Shown: positions 34,700 through 43,900 of the stretch, in pieces
How the letters are laid out: each line of letters begins with the position of its first letter
Position numbering within the stretch: position 1 is the stretch's first letter
Assembly: GCF_036017035.1 (NCBI RefSeq)
Contig: NZ_JAYXHS010000001.1
Span: forward strand, 744,001-808,000
Direction: 5' to 3'
Origin: Viridibacterium silvisoli
GTDB taxonomy: Bacteria; Pseudomonadota; Gammaproteobacteria; Burkholderiales; Rhodocyclaceae
Length of the DNA stretch: 64,000 nucleotides
Made by a program: the position numbers and the translations under genes
Notes under the pieces: model-generated
What the model was told of the DNA's origin: nothing
Database searches by the model: none
Seen by the model: the letters and a program-made list of their open reading frames with translations, nothing else

Positions 34700-35230
34700 T
34701 TATTTGTAGACCATATCCACACGGCGGTTTTCAGCCCATGCAGCTTCGTCATGACCGGCATTGCGTGGCTTTTCCTTGCCAAGGCTGACGGCTTCGATCT
34801 GCGATTCCTTGACGCCCAGGGTGCTCAACATGGACTTCACAGCTTCAGCACGCTTCTGACCCAAAGCGAGGTTGTACTCGCTGGAACCACGTTCGTCGGC
34901 GTTGCCTTGCAGCAAGACCTTCGAATCAGCGTTGCCCTTCAGCCACTTCGAGTGCGCTTCGACCACGTCGAAGTAGTCGAGCTTCACTTCAAAGCTGTTG
35001 TAGTCGAAGAAGATATCCTTCTTGCCAAACAACAACTTGAATTTTTCATCATCAAACGGGCCCTTCTTGGCTGCGGCAGGTGCAGCAGGTGCAGCAGGCG
35101 TCACCGGCTTGGCTGCGACGGAAGGTGCTGCGGCTGCAGGTGCAGTCGGTGCTGGCTCCTGGGTCGGAGTGGAACTGCAAGCGGACAACACTGCGGCAAA
35201 CAGGATGCTCAAGGGCAAAGCGATTTTCAT
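34700..35230 (-). CDS. pal: Peptidoglycan-associated lipoprotein Pal
   Basis: A 176-residue outer-membrane lipoprotein. The lipobox LSAC makes Cys22 the lipidated residue. An Ala/Pro-rich tether follows (residues 25-65), then the OmpA-like domain that binds diaminopimelate (FFDYNSFEV, LLQGNADERGSSEYNLALGQKRA, NRRVDMVY). GGGAG just upstream supports ATG 35230 over 35242. Confidence 0.96.
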   Translation of the reverse strand: MKIALPLSILFAAVLSACSSTPTQEPAPTAPAAAAPSVAAKPVTPAAPAAPAAAKKGPFDDEKFKLLFGKKDIFFDYNSFEVKLDYFDVVEAHSKWLKGNADSKVLLQGNADERGSSEYNLALGQKRAEAVKSMLSTLGVKESQIEAVSLGKEKPRNAGHDEAAWAENRRVDMVYK

Positions 35231-35282
35231 GTCTACTCCCATATCTGGTTTCTTGGAACAGTGGCGCTAGGATACCAGCAGA

Positions 35283-36584
35283 TCAGCCGCCGAGCGGGCC
35301 CCATGCCGGTTCCCGGATATTTCCGGCACCTTGCAATGGTTTATAGCGGATCTTGCCGTCAACCGAAACGGCCGACAGCACACCTCGCCCCCCCACCTCG
35401 GTGGCGTAGAGGATGAGACGACCATTGGGCGCAAAGCTGGGCGATTCATCGCGCGTGGTATCTGTCAGCGCCAGCGTCTGCTGGGTTGCCAGATCCTGCA
35501 CCATGAGCTGGAAACGCCCATCAATGCGACTGACGTAGGCCAGTGTTTTGCCGTCCGGCGAAACACGCGGCGATACATTGTAGCTACCCTCGAATGTCAC
35601 ACGCTGCGGCTCACCGCTGCCATCGACGGGGATGCGATAGGTTTGCGGTCCGCCACTGCGGTCCGACGTGAAGTAGATGGTGCGGCCGTCCGGAGAAAAG
35701 CACGGTTCGGTATCGATCGCCGACGACTTCGTCAGCCGCCGCGCACCGCTGCCATCCACATTGATGATGTAAAGCTGGGACAAGCCGTCTTTCGTTAGCA
35801 CGATGGCGAGGCGATTGCCATCAGGCGCCCAGGCAGGGGCCGAATTGGAGCCCTTGAAATTGGCAACGACCTGCCGCCGGCCTGTTGCGACCGTCTGCAC
35901 ATAGATGACGGGCTTCTTGAGCGCGAACGACACGTAGGCCAGTCGCTTGCCATCGGGAGACCATGCCGGAGAAATGATCGGCTCGTCATCCGTAAACGCC
36001 GAAACGGGGTTGGCCCCGTCATATTCAGCGATCTGCAGCATGTAATTGCGGCCTGACTTCTCTACATAGGCAATCTGCGTCGAGAAAATCCCGGGCACGC
36101 CCACCATCTGTTCGTACACGCGGTCAGCGATCCAGTGCCCGGCATTGCGACCCTGCTCGGCGTGAAAAGACAGCACGGCGCTCTTCAATTCCGTCTGTTT
36201 GACGACATCCATCAGGCGGAACGTAGCCTCGACGTTGCCGTCAGCCAAGCGTCGTACGTTCGCTCCCAGCAAGATGTCGGCGCTGCGACTGCGCCAGGTG
36301 TCCCAGCTTGGCCGCGCAATATCGGCCGGCGGCTGACTACCCGCATCGATGATGCGGAACAGGCCACTGCGCTCCAGGTCGGCCCGAACCACTTCGGATA
36401 CGGACTTGGGCAGGATCTGCTCACCCGCGAACGGGGTAATGGCAACGGGGATGCGGTTATCGCCCAGACCGGAAATCTCAACGGTCAGCTCGGCACGGGC
36501 CAATGCCGGTGTCAGTGCCAGAAGGGAACTGGCCTGAAGAAAATGCCTGCGATGCATGGGGTATCTGCGGAGCATGGAGTCCAA
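35283..36584 (-). CDS. tolB: Tol-Pal periplasmic propeller protein TolB
   Basis: Periplasmic protein linking Pal to TolA. The N-terminal TolB domain has LGDNRIPVAITPFAG and PKSVSEVVRADLERSGLF, and a six-bladed propeller follows with SPDGKRLAYVS, APDGNRLAIV, SPDGRTIYFTSDRSG and SPDGKTLAYVS repeats. The signal is unusual: residues 10-29 read MHRRHFLQASSLLALTPALA, with a twin-arginine-like RRHFLQ, so Tat export is possible. ATGs at 36584, 36575 and 36557 are all open; the last gives the most usual precursor length. Confidence 0.94.
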   Translation of the reverse strand: MDSMLRRYPMHRRHFLQASSLLALTPALARAELTVEISGLGDNRIPVAITPFAGEQILPKSVSEVVRADLERSGLFRIIDAGSQPPADIARPSWDTWRSRSADILLGANVRRLADGNVEATFRLMDVVKQTELKSAVLSFHAEQGRNAGHWIADRVYEQMVGVPGIFSTQIAYVEKSGRNYMLQIAEYDGANPVSAFTDDEPIISPAWSPDGKRLAYVSFALKKPVIYVQTVATGRRQVVANFKGSNSAPAWAPDGNRLAIVLTKDGLSQLYIINVDGSGARRLTKSSAIDTEPCFSPDGRTIYFTSDRSGGPQTYRIPVDGSGEPQRVTFEGSYNVSPRVSPDGKTLAYVSRIDGRFQLMVQDLATQQTLALTDTTRDESPSFAPNGRLILYATEVGGRGVLSAVSVDGKIRYKPLQGAGNIREPAWGPLGG

Positions 36585-36615
36585 TTATATTGTTGGTGCA
36601 ACAGTCTGCGCGAGC

Positions 36616-37455
36616 TTAATCGCCGCGTGGCTTAAAAACGAAATGCAAGTCTGTGACAAAAACCTCTGGCCGGCCGGGCTTTGGCAGGGGAGATGCCTTG
36701 TTGATGGCGCGCTCCATGGCCTCATCGAGCGCTTTATTGCCGCTGCTCTTGCTCAGTCGCACTTTTCGGACCTCACCTGAGGGCCACAGTTCAATATCGA
36801 ACTCCGCTTCCGGATTGCCTGGCGGAATGATAGCCACCGAGAGTTGGCCACGCACCTTCTGCGCAATTGCCGCAGCCCACTCGTCGCGCGCCTTGTCATT
36901 GGCTCGCCCTGACACCGCGTCCTGCTCCTGCTTCTTGCGCGCATCGGCCTGGGCCTTGGCCTGATTACTGGCTTTCTGGGACTCCAGCGCCAGCATCTCG
37001 TTCATGCGCTGGGCTTCCGTCTTGCGTGGTTCGACTTGCGGTTTGACCGGCTCCGCCGGCTTTTCCTGCGGTTTGGGCGGGACTTTTTCGGGCGGCTTCG
37101 GTAGCTCGACAGCCTTCCTCTCCTCCGGCTTCGGCTTTTTCTCTACCGGCTTATCGGGCGCCTTCGGCAGGGCAATGTCCGGCTTCTTCTCCGGCGGAGG
37201 TTCAACTTCTTTCGGTACGGGCGCTGGCTTGGGCGGCTCCGGCTTGAGCACCGGCACGGGCGGCTCGTAAACCGGGGGCGGCAAAGCTCTTACAAGCTCG
37301 ACCTGCACTGGCTCGGGCGAACGATGCTGCCATTGCACACCGTAAAACAATACCAGGGCCAGTACGCCATGGATGAACAGGGTCAGTGCCAGCGAGCCCC
37401 ATTTGCCGGGATCTTCACGGCCATGGAATGCGGGGTTGATGTCCGCTGCGATCAC
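36616..37455 (-). CDS. tolA: Energy-transducing inner-membrane protein TolA
   Basis: A 279-residue TolA with a GTG start at 37455 (GAGGG upstream). An N-terminal cytoplasmic tail is followed by one transmembrane helix (residues 19-40, LALTLFIHGVLALVLFYGVQW with the conserved Ser/His-type face). A Pro/Lys/Glu-rich domain II (residues 48-180) spans the periplasm, and the C-terminal TonB-like domain III (RGQLSVAIIPPGNPEAEFDIEL) contacts TolB/Pal. Domain II is more proline-rich than the alanine-rich helix of E. coli. Confidence 0.93.
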   Translation of the reverse strand: MIAADINPAFHGREDPGKWGSLALTLFIHGVLALVLFYGVQWQHRSPEPVQVELVRALPPPVYEPPVPVLKPEPPKPAPVPKEVEPPPEKKPDIALPKAPDKPVEKKPKPEERKAVELPKPPEKVPPKPQEKPAEPVKPQVEPRKTEAQRMNEMLALESQKASNQAKAQADARKKQEQDAVSGRANDKARDEWAAAIAQKVRGQLSVAIIPPGNPEAEFDIELWPSGEVRKVRLSKSSGNKALDEAMERAINKASPLPKPGRPEVFVTDLHFVFKPRGD

Positions 37456-37468
37456 GCGACCAGAACCC

Positions 37469-37888
37469 TCATTTCCCGGCCTGCTGCTGCACCAACAGAC
37501 CGACTTTGTTGATGTTGTTACGCTGGAGCAGATCCATGATCTGCATGACAACCTCGTAGCGCACGTTCTTGTTGGCCGAGATCACTACGGGTTGCTCCGG
37601 ATTCGCGGCCTGTGCAGACTTCAGACGCTCTACGAGCGCATCGCGACTCACGCTGGCCTCTTTGCCGCCGCCAGTTTCCGCATGGTTCTGCAGTGCCAGT
37701 TCGCGCTCGCTACGAATCACGACCTCAAGGGGTTGCTGCTTGGTTTGCGAAGATTTGGCTACGCTGGGCAAATCGACCGTACCGGTCGGCATCATCGGCG
37801 CCGTCACCATGAAGATGACGAGCAGCACCAGCATGACGTCGATATACGGCACGACATTGATTTCGTTCTTCAGGCGACGCTGACGCAT
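37469..37888 (-). CDS. tolR: Tol-Pal proton-channel protein TolR
   Basis: A 139-residue ExbD/TolR protein. Its single N-terminal helix contains the essential membrane aspartate (VVPYIDVMLVLLVIFMVTAPMM), and a periplasmic C-terminal domain follows (ISANKNVRYEVVMQIMDLLQ). It forms the proton channel with TolQ that energises TolA. Confidence 0.96.
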   Translation of the reverse strand: MRQRRLKNEINVVPYIDVMLVLLVIFMVTAPMMPTGTVDLPSVAKSSQTKQQPLEVVIRSERELALQNHAETGGGKEASVSRDALVERLKSAQAANPEQPVVISANKNVRYEVVMQIMDLLQRNNINKVGLLVQQQAGK

Positions 37889-37907
37889 GGCTCAGGCCTC
37901 GTCCCGC

Positions 37908-38585
37908 TCAGCGCAACTGACGCTGCAGGATGTTGGAGAACTCTTCGATGAAACTCTCGAACCGGATCGACAGACGATCGATGTCGTGCGCATAGCGGTT
38001 ATAAGCCACCACCGCCGGAATCGCAGCAAACAGGCCGATCGCGGTCGCCACCAAGGCTTCGGCAATACCCGGCGCAACGTGTGCCAGCGTGGCCGTACCG
38101 ACGTCGCCGAGGCCGCGGAAGGCATTCATGATCCCCCACACCGTGCCGAAGAGACCCACGTACGGACTGACCGACCCGACCGAGGCGAGGAAGGCCAGAT
38201 GCGCATCGAGATCATCGATCTCGCGCTGGAAGTTGGCACGCATTGCACGTCGCGCGCCGTTGATGATGTCCGAAGGCTCGAGCGAACTCTGGCCACGCAG
38301 CTTGGCGAACTCGCGATAGCCCGACTCGAAGATGCGCCCGAGCGGGCCTGCGTCATCGCGGTCCTGTGACGCACTGCGATAGAGCGCCGTCAGGTCGCCA
38401 CCCGTCCAGAATTGGTGCTCGAACGTGGACGTGGCGGCGCGTGCCTTGCGGATGGCGAAGCCCTTGCGAAAAATCCAGTACCACGAAGAAAAAGAAACTG
38501 CGATCAGGATGCCCAGTACGCATTTGACGACCAGACTGGCGTTTGCCACCAGGCTGAGGATGGACATGTCTTGGGATAGATTCAT
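37908..38585 (-). CDS. tolQ: Tol-Pal proton-channel protein TolQ
   Basis: A 225-residue ExbB/TolQ/MotA-type protein with three transmembrane helices (about residues 15-37, 130-155 and 170-195). Landmarks are SWYWIFRKGFAIRKARA and VSPYVGLFGTVWGIMNAFRGL followed by PGIAEALVATAIGLFAAIPAVVAYN. Its ATG overlaps the ybgC TGA by four bases. Confidence 0.96.
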   Translation of the reverse strand: MNLSQDMSILSLVANASLVVKCVLGILIAVSFSSWYWIFRKGFAIRKARAATSTFEHQFWTGGDLTALYRSASQDRDDAGPLGRIFESGYREFAKLRGQSSLEPSDIINGARRAMRANFQREIDDLDAHLAFLASVGSVSPYVGLFGTVWGIMNAFRGLGDVGTATLAHVAPGIAEALVATAIGLFAAIPAVVAYNRYAHDIDRLSIRFESFIEEFSNILQRQLR

Positions 38586-39007
38586 GCGGCGGGTTCCAGG
38601 AGTTCTCTCAACTGATCAGGCAGGCGGACGGCCTGCTTCTTGTTCCAATCGACACAGGCGATGGTCACTTTTGCAACGAACAGGCATTCCGTGCCGCGCA
38701 GGATACGCTGCTCGAAGGTCACGCTGGCGCCACCCAGACGGATGACCTGACTCTGAACCTCAAGCGCGTCGTCGAGTTCCGCGCCGCGCAGATAGTTTGC
38801 CTCGACACGTGTTACTACAAATACGAGGCCGGTCTCGGCACGCATATTGCGTTGATCGAGGCCAAGCGCGCGCAGCCATTCGGTTCGCGCCCGCTCGCAA
38901 TAACAAAGGTAGTTCGCGTAGTAGACAACCCCGGCTGCGTCAGTGTCCTCATAGTAGACCCTGACCGGCCAACTGAACACGGTGGCCGAGTTTTCATGAT
39001 TTCGCAT
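38582..39007 (-). CDS. ybgC: Hot-dog acyl-CoA thioesterase YbgC
   Basis: A 141-residue 4-hydroxybenzoyl-CoA-thioesterase-type hot-dog protein with the catalytic YYEDTDAAGVVYYANYLCYCERARTEWL block. It hydrolyses acyl-CoA in vitro and opens the tol-pal operon in many proteobacteria. The much longer in-frame reading to 39625 runs through the divergent dksA gene and is not real; ATG 39007 matches the family start. The ribosome site is distant, and a -10-like TACAAT sits six bases before the ATG. Confidence 0.93.
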   Translation of the reverse strand: MRNHENSATVFSWPVRVYYEDTDAAGVVYYANYLCYCERARTEWLRALGLDQRNMRAETGLVFVVTRVEANYLRGAELDDALEVQSQVIRLGGASVTFEQRILRGTECLFVAKVTIACVDWNKKQAVRLPDQLRELLEPAA

Positions 39008-39013
39008 GAAAGT

Positions 39014-39019
39014 ATTGTA
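39014..39019 (-). promoter_or_regulatory. Possible -10 box of the tol-pal operon (TACAAT)
   Basis: TACAAT on the minus strand ends six bases before the ybgC ATG, which would place the transcription start at or within a base or two of the start codon (leaderless mRNA). GGGAGGG further upstream is too far (13 bases) to be a normal ribosome site. No good -35 is visible. Confidence 0.3.
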
Positions 39020-39181
39020 CCCTCCCTCACCTTGCCTGAAGGCGCGGCGCCCACAGGCAGCCACTTTCAGGCTAAACCCCGGCACCAGACAGACCGTTAC
39101 GGCAAGGATGATGACGCTACTGTCAAACCGGAAGAGACTGGGGCAGAATGCCGCTTTTATGTTGGACCTACAGATAGGGGA

Positions 39182-39595
39182 ATGTCCATGGCGCTGACCG
39201 AAGCCAAGCTGCTGGCTATGCCGGAGTCGGAGTACATGAGCGACAAGCAACTCACGTTCTTCAAGGAACGTCTGCTTGCAATGCGCACCGACTTGCAGCT
39301 CAAGGTAGATGAAACGGTGGAACACATGCGCGAGCAGGAAACGGTTGCCGATCCGGCCGACCGTGCCACCGTTGAAGAAGAACACGCACTCGAACTGCGC
39401 ACCCGCGACCGCGAACGCAAGCTGCTCAAGAAGATCGATCAAGCCATCGAACGCATCAACCGCGAAGACTACGGTTACTGCGAAGAGACTGGCGAGCCGA
39501 TCGGCCTGGCCCGTTTGCTGGCGCGCCCGACAGCCACCCTGTCGGTCGAAGCCCAGGCACGTCGCGAACGCATGCAGAAGATGTACGCCGACTGA
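39182..39595 (+). CDS. dksA: RNA polymerase-binding transcription factor DksA
   Basis: A 137-residue stringent-response factor that enters the RNAP secondary channel and acts with ppGpp. The coiled coil carries the tip motif DPADRATVEEEHALELRTRDRERKL. The globular part retains only the first cysteine of the zinc finger (YGYCEETGEPIG, then TLSVEAQARRER), as in alpha/betaproteobacterial DksA proteins that lack bound zinc. The upstream reading to 38852 lies over divergent ybgC and is rejected. Confidence 0.94.
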   Translation: MSMALTEAKLLAMPESEYMSDKQLTFFKERLLAMRTDLQLKVDETVEHMREQETVADPADRATVEEEHALELRTRDRERKLLKKIDQAIERINREDYGYCEETGEPIGLARLLARPTATLSVEAQARRERMQKMYAD

Positions 39596-39615
39596 AGAGT
39601 CTGCAAATCGTACCC

Positions 39616-39637
39616 GGCACGCCACAGGCGGCGTGCC
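39616..39637 (+). terminator. Possible attenuating hairpin after dksA
   Basis: GGCACGCC-ACAGGC-GGCGTGCC, a perfect 8-bp stem between dksA and the STAS gene. It lacks a T-run, so it may be an mRNA-stabilising or attenuating hairpin rather than a full terminator. Confidence 0.35.
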
Positions 39638-39672
39638 CCCTGTAACCGGACATATCGGCTCAGTACAACGTC

Positions 39673-40857
39673 ATGGCGATGTCTCTCTTTGGCAAGAAAC
39701 CCCCGGAAAAGGGCAATAGCAGCCCGACCTCCGGTGCGCGTCGCGCCAACAAGGATGAAATCACGACGACCATGGACCTCACCAATCTGGGGGACATGGG
39801 GCGGGCGCTGCAGGCCGCCGCCGGCAAGATCCAGGTTTCCGAAGGCTCGCACGAAGAGCACGCAGCGGTAGAAGAAGCTGCCATCCTCTACGCCAATGCC
39901 AGTGACGACGGCGCCTGCGCCGTGCTGGAAGCGGCCATCGACGGCGCCATTGGCAAAGCCTCGGAAGAGCTGTGGCTGATGCTCTTCGATCTGTACCGCC
40001 TGACGGGCCAGAAGGCATCGTTCGATGCGCGCTCAGAGGCATTCACGCAGACTTTCGAAATCTCGCCCCCGATCTGGGATGAAACCGCTCCGGCGCCAGC
40101 CGTCGAGCGCAAGCAATCCTCCGCCCCGGCCGTCAATCTCTCCGGCACGCTGTCGGGCAATGCTCGCCCGCAGTTCGAGCAGCTCGCGCGTATCGGCCAG
40201 AAAATGGGCAAGCTGCGCATCGAACTGACTCGCCTCAAGGGCATCGACGAAACCGGCTGTGCGCTACTCAACGAAACACTGGCCGCCCTCAAACGTGCCA
40301 AGGTTGAAGTCGTCCTGTTCGGGGCCCCGCACGCGCTCACGTTGATCGAACCAAAACTCAAGGTGGGTGAGAAGACCGACCAGCCTTACTGGATGCTGGC
40401 CCTGAGCCTGATCCAGCAGACGGCCGATGCAGATCGGTTTGATCAGGTCGCGCTGGATTACGCCATCACCTTCGAAGAATCACCGCCTTCCTACGAGCCA
40501 CCGCCTGTGGTCGCGCCGGAAGAGTTGGCCGAAGTTGCTGCGGCAGAGCCCGAGCCTGAAGCGGATGTGGATCGGTTTGCCATGACCGGCGTTGTTTCTG
40601 GCAACCAGCCTGAAGCCCTGCGCCAACTCGCGGTGTATGCCTCGCAGCGCACACGCGTCGAGGTCGACTGCACGCAACTCAAGCGCCTCGAATTCGTCAG
40701 TGCCGGTGCGCTGTTCAACCAGATCGCGCAGTTGCAGGGACAGGGCAAGCAGACCTTGCTGTTCCGTCCGAACGCGATGGTCGCCGCCCTGCTACGCGTC
40801 ATGGGCATTGACCAGGTCGCCGAGATCGAGCGGCGCAAAGCCGAAACAGGTAAATGA
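39673..40857 (+). CDS. Tandem STAS-domain protein
   Basis: A 394-residue cytoplasmic protein. Acidic/Pro-rich linkers separate an N-terminal helical part (residues 30-135) from two STAS-like domains (about 150-245 and 305-385). Each has the beta-helix pattern of anti-anti-sigma/MlaB proteins (MGKLRIELTRLKGIDETGCALLNETLAALKRAKVEVVLFG; VEVDCTQLKRLEFVSAGALFNQIAQL). Neither has an obvious phosphorylatable Ser in the DSSG context. Homologues beside dksA are common in betaproteobacteria; function is unknown. A bidirectional terminator follows. Confidence 0.75.
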   Translation: MAMSLFGKKPPEKGNSSPTSGARRANKDEITTTMDLTNLGDMGRALQAAAGKIQVSEGSHEEHAAVEEAAILYANASDDGACAVLEAAIDGAIGKASEELWLMLFDLYRLTGQKASFDARSEAFTQTFEISPPIWDETAPAPAVERKQSSAPAVNLSGTLSGNARPQFEQLARIGQKMGKLRIELTRLKGIDETGCALLNETLAALKRAKVEVVLFGAPHALTLIEPKLKVGEKTDQPYWMLALSLIQQTADADRFDQVALDYAITFEESPPSYEPPPVVAPEELAEVAAAEPEPEADVDRFAMTGVVSGNQPEALRQLAVYASQRTRVEVDCTQLKRLEFVSAGALFNQIAQLQGQGKQTLLFRPNAMVAALLRVMGIDQVAEIERRKAETGK

Positions 40858-40883
40858 AAAAGGCCGCAGCGATGCGGCCTTTT
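40858..40883. terminator. Bidirectional Rho-independent terminator
   Basis: AAAAGGCCGC-AGCGAT-GCGGCCTTTT between the convergent STAS and KAP NTPase genes; the A/T flanks provide a U-tract in either direction. Confidence 0.85.
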
Positions 40884-40900
40884 CATTGGGCCCTGCGCCC

Positions 40901-43900
40901 CTAGCGCACCGCGATGCGCTGCACGCGCTCGATGAAGCGGCCGATGGCATCGACCTCGGGCCAACCAAAGCGCTGCCTGTGTGCCTCGATGAAGCGGCCA
41001 AGCTCGCTCCCCGTGCCGGTCACCTTGCCGCCTTCGGTCATGATGTCGGGGCCTAGGGGAAGCAGCAGCTGCTTGAGAGCGTCGGGCGATACGTGATGAA
41101 TCGCCGCCAGTGCAACGACATGCACGTCGCGCGTCGGTTCTATGGTCTGGCCTTCGTGCTGCAGGGCCTCGACATCTTCCTTCTCGTAGATCGCGAACAG
41201 GCGAGCCCGATTGCAGAAGCGCTTGATGCCACGCGGTGTTTCGTCGTGCATGCGGACGGCATCAAGCCAGATCTGCAGTGCTTCGCGGAACTCTTCGGAA
41301 TCGCGCGTACGCAGGGCGCCACCCAGCGCCAGCGTGACACGCTCCTGCAGTACGCGTGAGCTGCCCACGGCAAGCAACACCAGCAGGATGGTCACGACGA
41401 GCGCGAGCTCGCGCCAGGGCCATACCGTCGGTGACGACACGCCCAGGCCTACATCGCCACCTGCACTCGGCGCATTGCCTGCGCCGTTGGGCGCGGCAGG
41501 CGTTGCAAGGGGCCTGGACGCAGAGTCGCTGCCGGGCGGTAGCAGTGATGCGCTACCGTTCTCCACCGGTGCAATCTTCAATGCTGCGGGCAGGCGATAG
41601 TTGTTGAGCAGCCTCCCCATGCTCACGGCGGCCGTCGCCGCTCCGATCACACCGGCTACCACGATGACGCGGACCAGCCAGGGGCGCAGCATGCTCCACC
41701 ACTGCGCAAGCATGCGGCGCTCCGCCTCCTTCTGTGCGGCGGCCCGACTTTTCGCCTCCGCCCGCTGGATGAACAGGCCGAGGCTCTCCTGGGCATTGGC
41801 AATCGGCACCGGCAACTCGATGTGCACGAGCTTGCGCAGGTACTTGTCGGCGTAGTCGCTTTCGGCATTGGTTGCAGAATTTCCGGCAGGCGCCCGGATA
41901 CTCGCCTTGACGCGCTCCATCGCCATGCCCAGCACGACGAAGCAACGCCCGACGTCGACGAGATAGTTGGTCAGCTCCATGATGCCGTTGACTGTGTCTG
42001 CATTACAGCGATCGATATCGTCGACGAAGATGACGAGGCGCCCATCGAGAGCCTCGGTGAGCAGGCAGTACTCCCGCCGGTAGTGTTCGATCGCACCTGT
42101 CGCCTCCTTGCCGCCATCGGCAGTCGGCGCCGTACCGAAGATATTGCGCAGTGGGCGCAAGACTTCCAGCCCGTACACGGTCATGCCCTTGGTGAACAGG
42201 ATGCCGAGCAGGCCCAGCAGCGGCACGATGAAATGCTCCAGCGCAGGAAATAGTGGCGGCACGGGAATGGGCTCGGCCGCCTTGAGGATCGCCTCGCGTT
42301 CGCTTGGCCACAAGGTGAGTCCCGTCCCCTTCTCGATTGTCACCAGCAGCTGCTCCGGCTGCTTGAAGACGCATCTGTCCGCGTCGGCGATATTGCGTGT
42401 GTCGCCGCAATGACGTGGCTGACTCTCCTCCTGATCTGACTGCCACACCAACGCATTGCGCATGTACGTCAGCACTTCGGGGCGAATCTGGGCGCGCGCG
42501 GGTGCAGCAGGCGACGACGGTACGGAAGAGGGCTCCGCCTTCGGTGCGGATTGCGCCGCCGCTGGTTTCGCATCGACGGCCTTGAGCTTCTCGATGCTCT
42601 TGTCGGTGATGACCACGCGTTCCCATTGCAACGTCTGATGCGCGATCCACCATTTGAAGCGCTCCCAGCGATCGGGCTGGCGCGAGAAGTCACCGACAGC
42701 GACCAGCACGACGAGTGGAATCGCGATGCACACGAAACGATAGAACGCGCTGCGTCCCCAGATCAGTTTCGAGCGCACACGCAGCGCTGCAACCGGCTGA
42801 CGGAAAAAGGTCGGCACACCTTGCCTGCGCACGACGTTGAACAAGGCCGTGAGCTGACGCCCCTCCTGCTGGTGGTGCCAGGCATTGAACCAGGCCGTGC
42901 GATAACCCTTGCTGGCCATCTCGGTCTGCAGCATGCGCATCATCGACGATTTGCCGCTGCCCCATTCGCCCGAGATGGCCAGCGTGATACGCGGCTCGGT
43001 TGCCTCGTTGCTGAGAAAGGCGGCCAGCGCTTCGATGGCAGGCCGATAGCCGAGGCGGTCGTTCTCGATATGTGTGACAGGTTGGTCTGAACTGAGGCTG
43101 GCGGCCGGGCCTTCCACAACATCCTGTTCCTGATTGCGACTGCGCATATGGCGCGGCACCAGCACGATGAGCGCAATGCCGCCGAGTATCAGCAACAACC
43201 AGAACCACGGCGCGGGGTAGCGCTTGTAGAGGGCCGACTCGCGCCAGCGCACGCCGCCGTCATCGGTCAGCAGCACCGTGCCGTAGGCGCCCAGGGCCCG
43301 CCCGGTCTTGCCGTTGGCGTCCATGCTGATATGCCATAGCCAGCTACGCGTCTGCGTGCTCTGCTGCTGCCAGCTATTGCCGCCGTCACGCGTGGCAAAA
43401 ATGTTGCCATCCGCACCGGAAATCCAGCCCCGCTGGTGATCGGCAAGGAAGAACGCAGACAACAGCCAGGCCTGCGTGCTCGGTGCCGCGCTGCGCCAGT
43501 TCTTGCCGCCATCGTCCGAGCGCTCGGCCTTGCCGATTCCCACCCGCCAGCGGAAATTCCCGTCCATGAAGCCGAAGGGACTCTTCACCTCGCTGGCTGG
43601 CAGCTTCGTCTCACCGACGGAACTCCAGCTGATGCCGCCATCATCCGTCACGAACTGGATGTTCGCGGAGCTGACCGCATCACCGTCTTCGCCATTGTCC
43701 TTGAAGCGGGCCCACAACAGATTGGCACCACCGCCTGGCGTCATGGCGCGCCAGCTCGCGAGCCCCCGCCCGCGCAGCACCGTGCCGCCATCTCCGACCG
43801 CAAGACAGTCGTCGAGCGAGTCGTCGCACTGCACGGCCATCAGATCGGCGCGACGTCCGCTATCGACGTTGCGCCAGGTCTTACCCAGGTCGGTGCTGTA

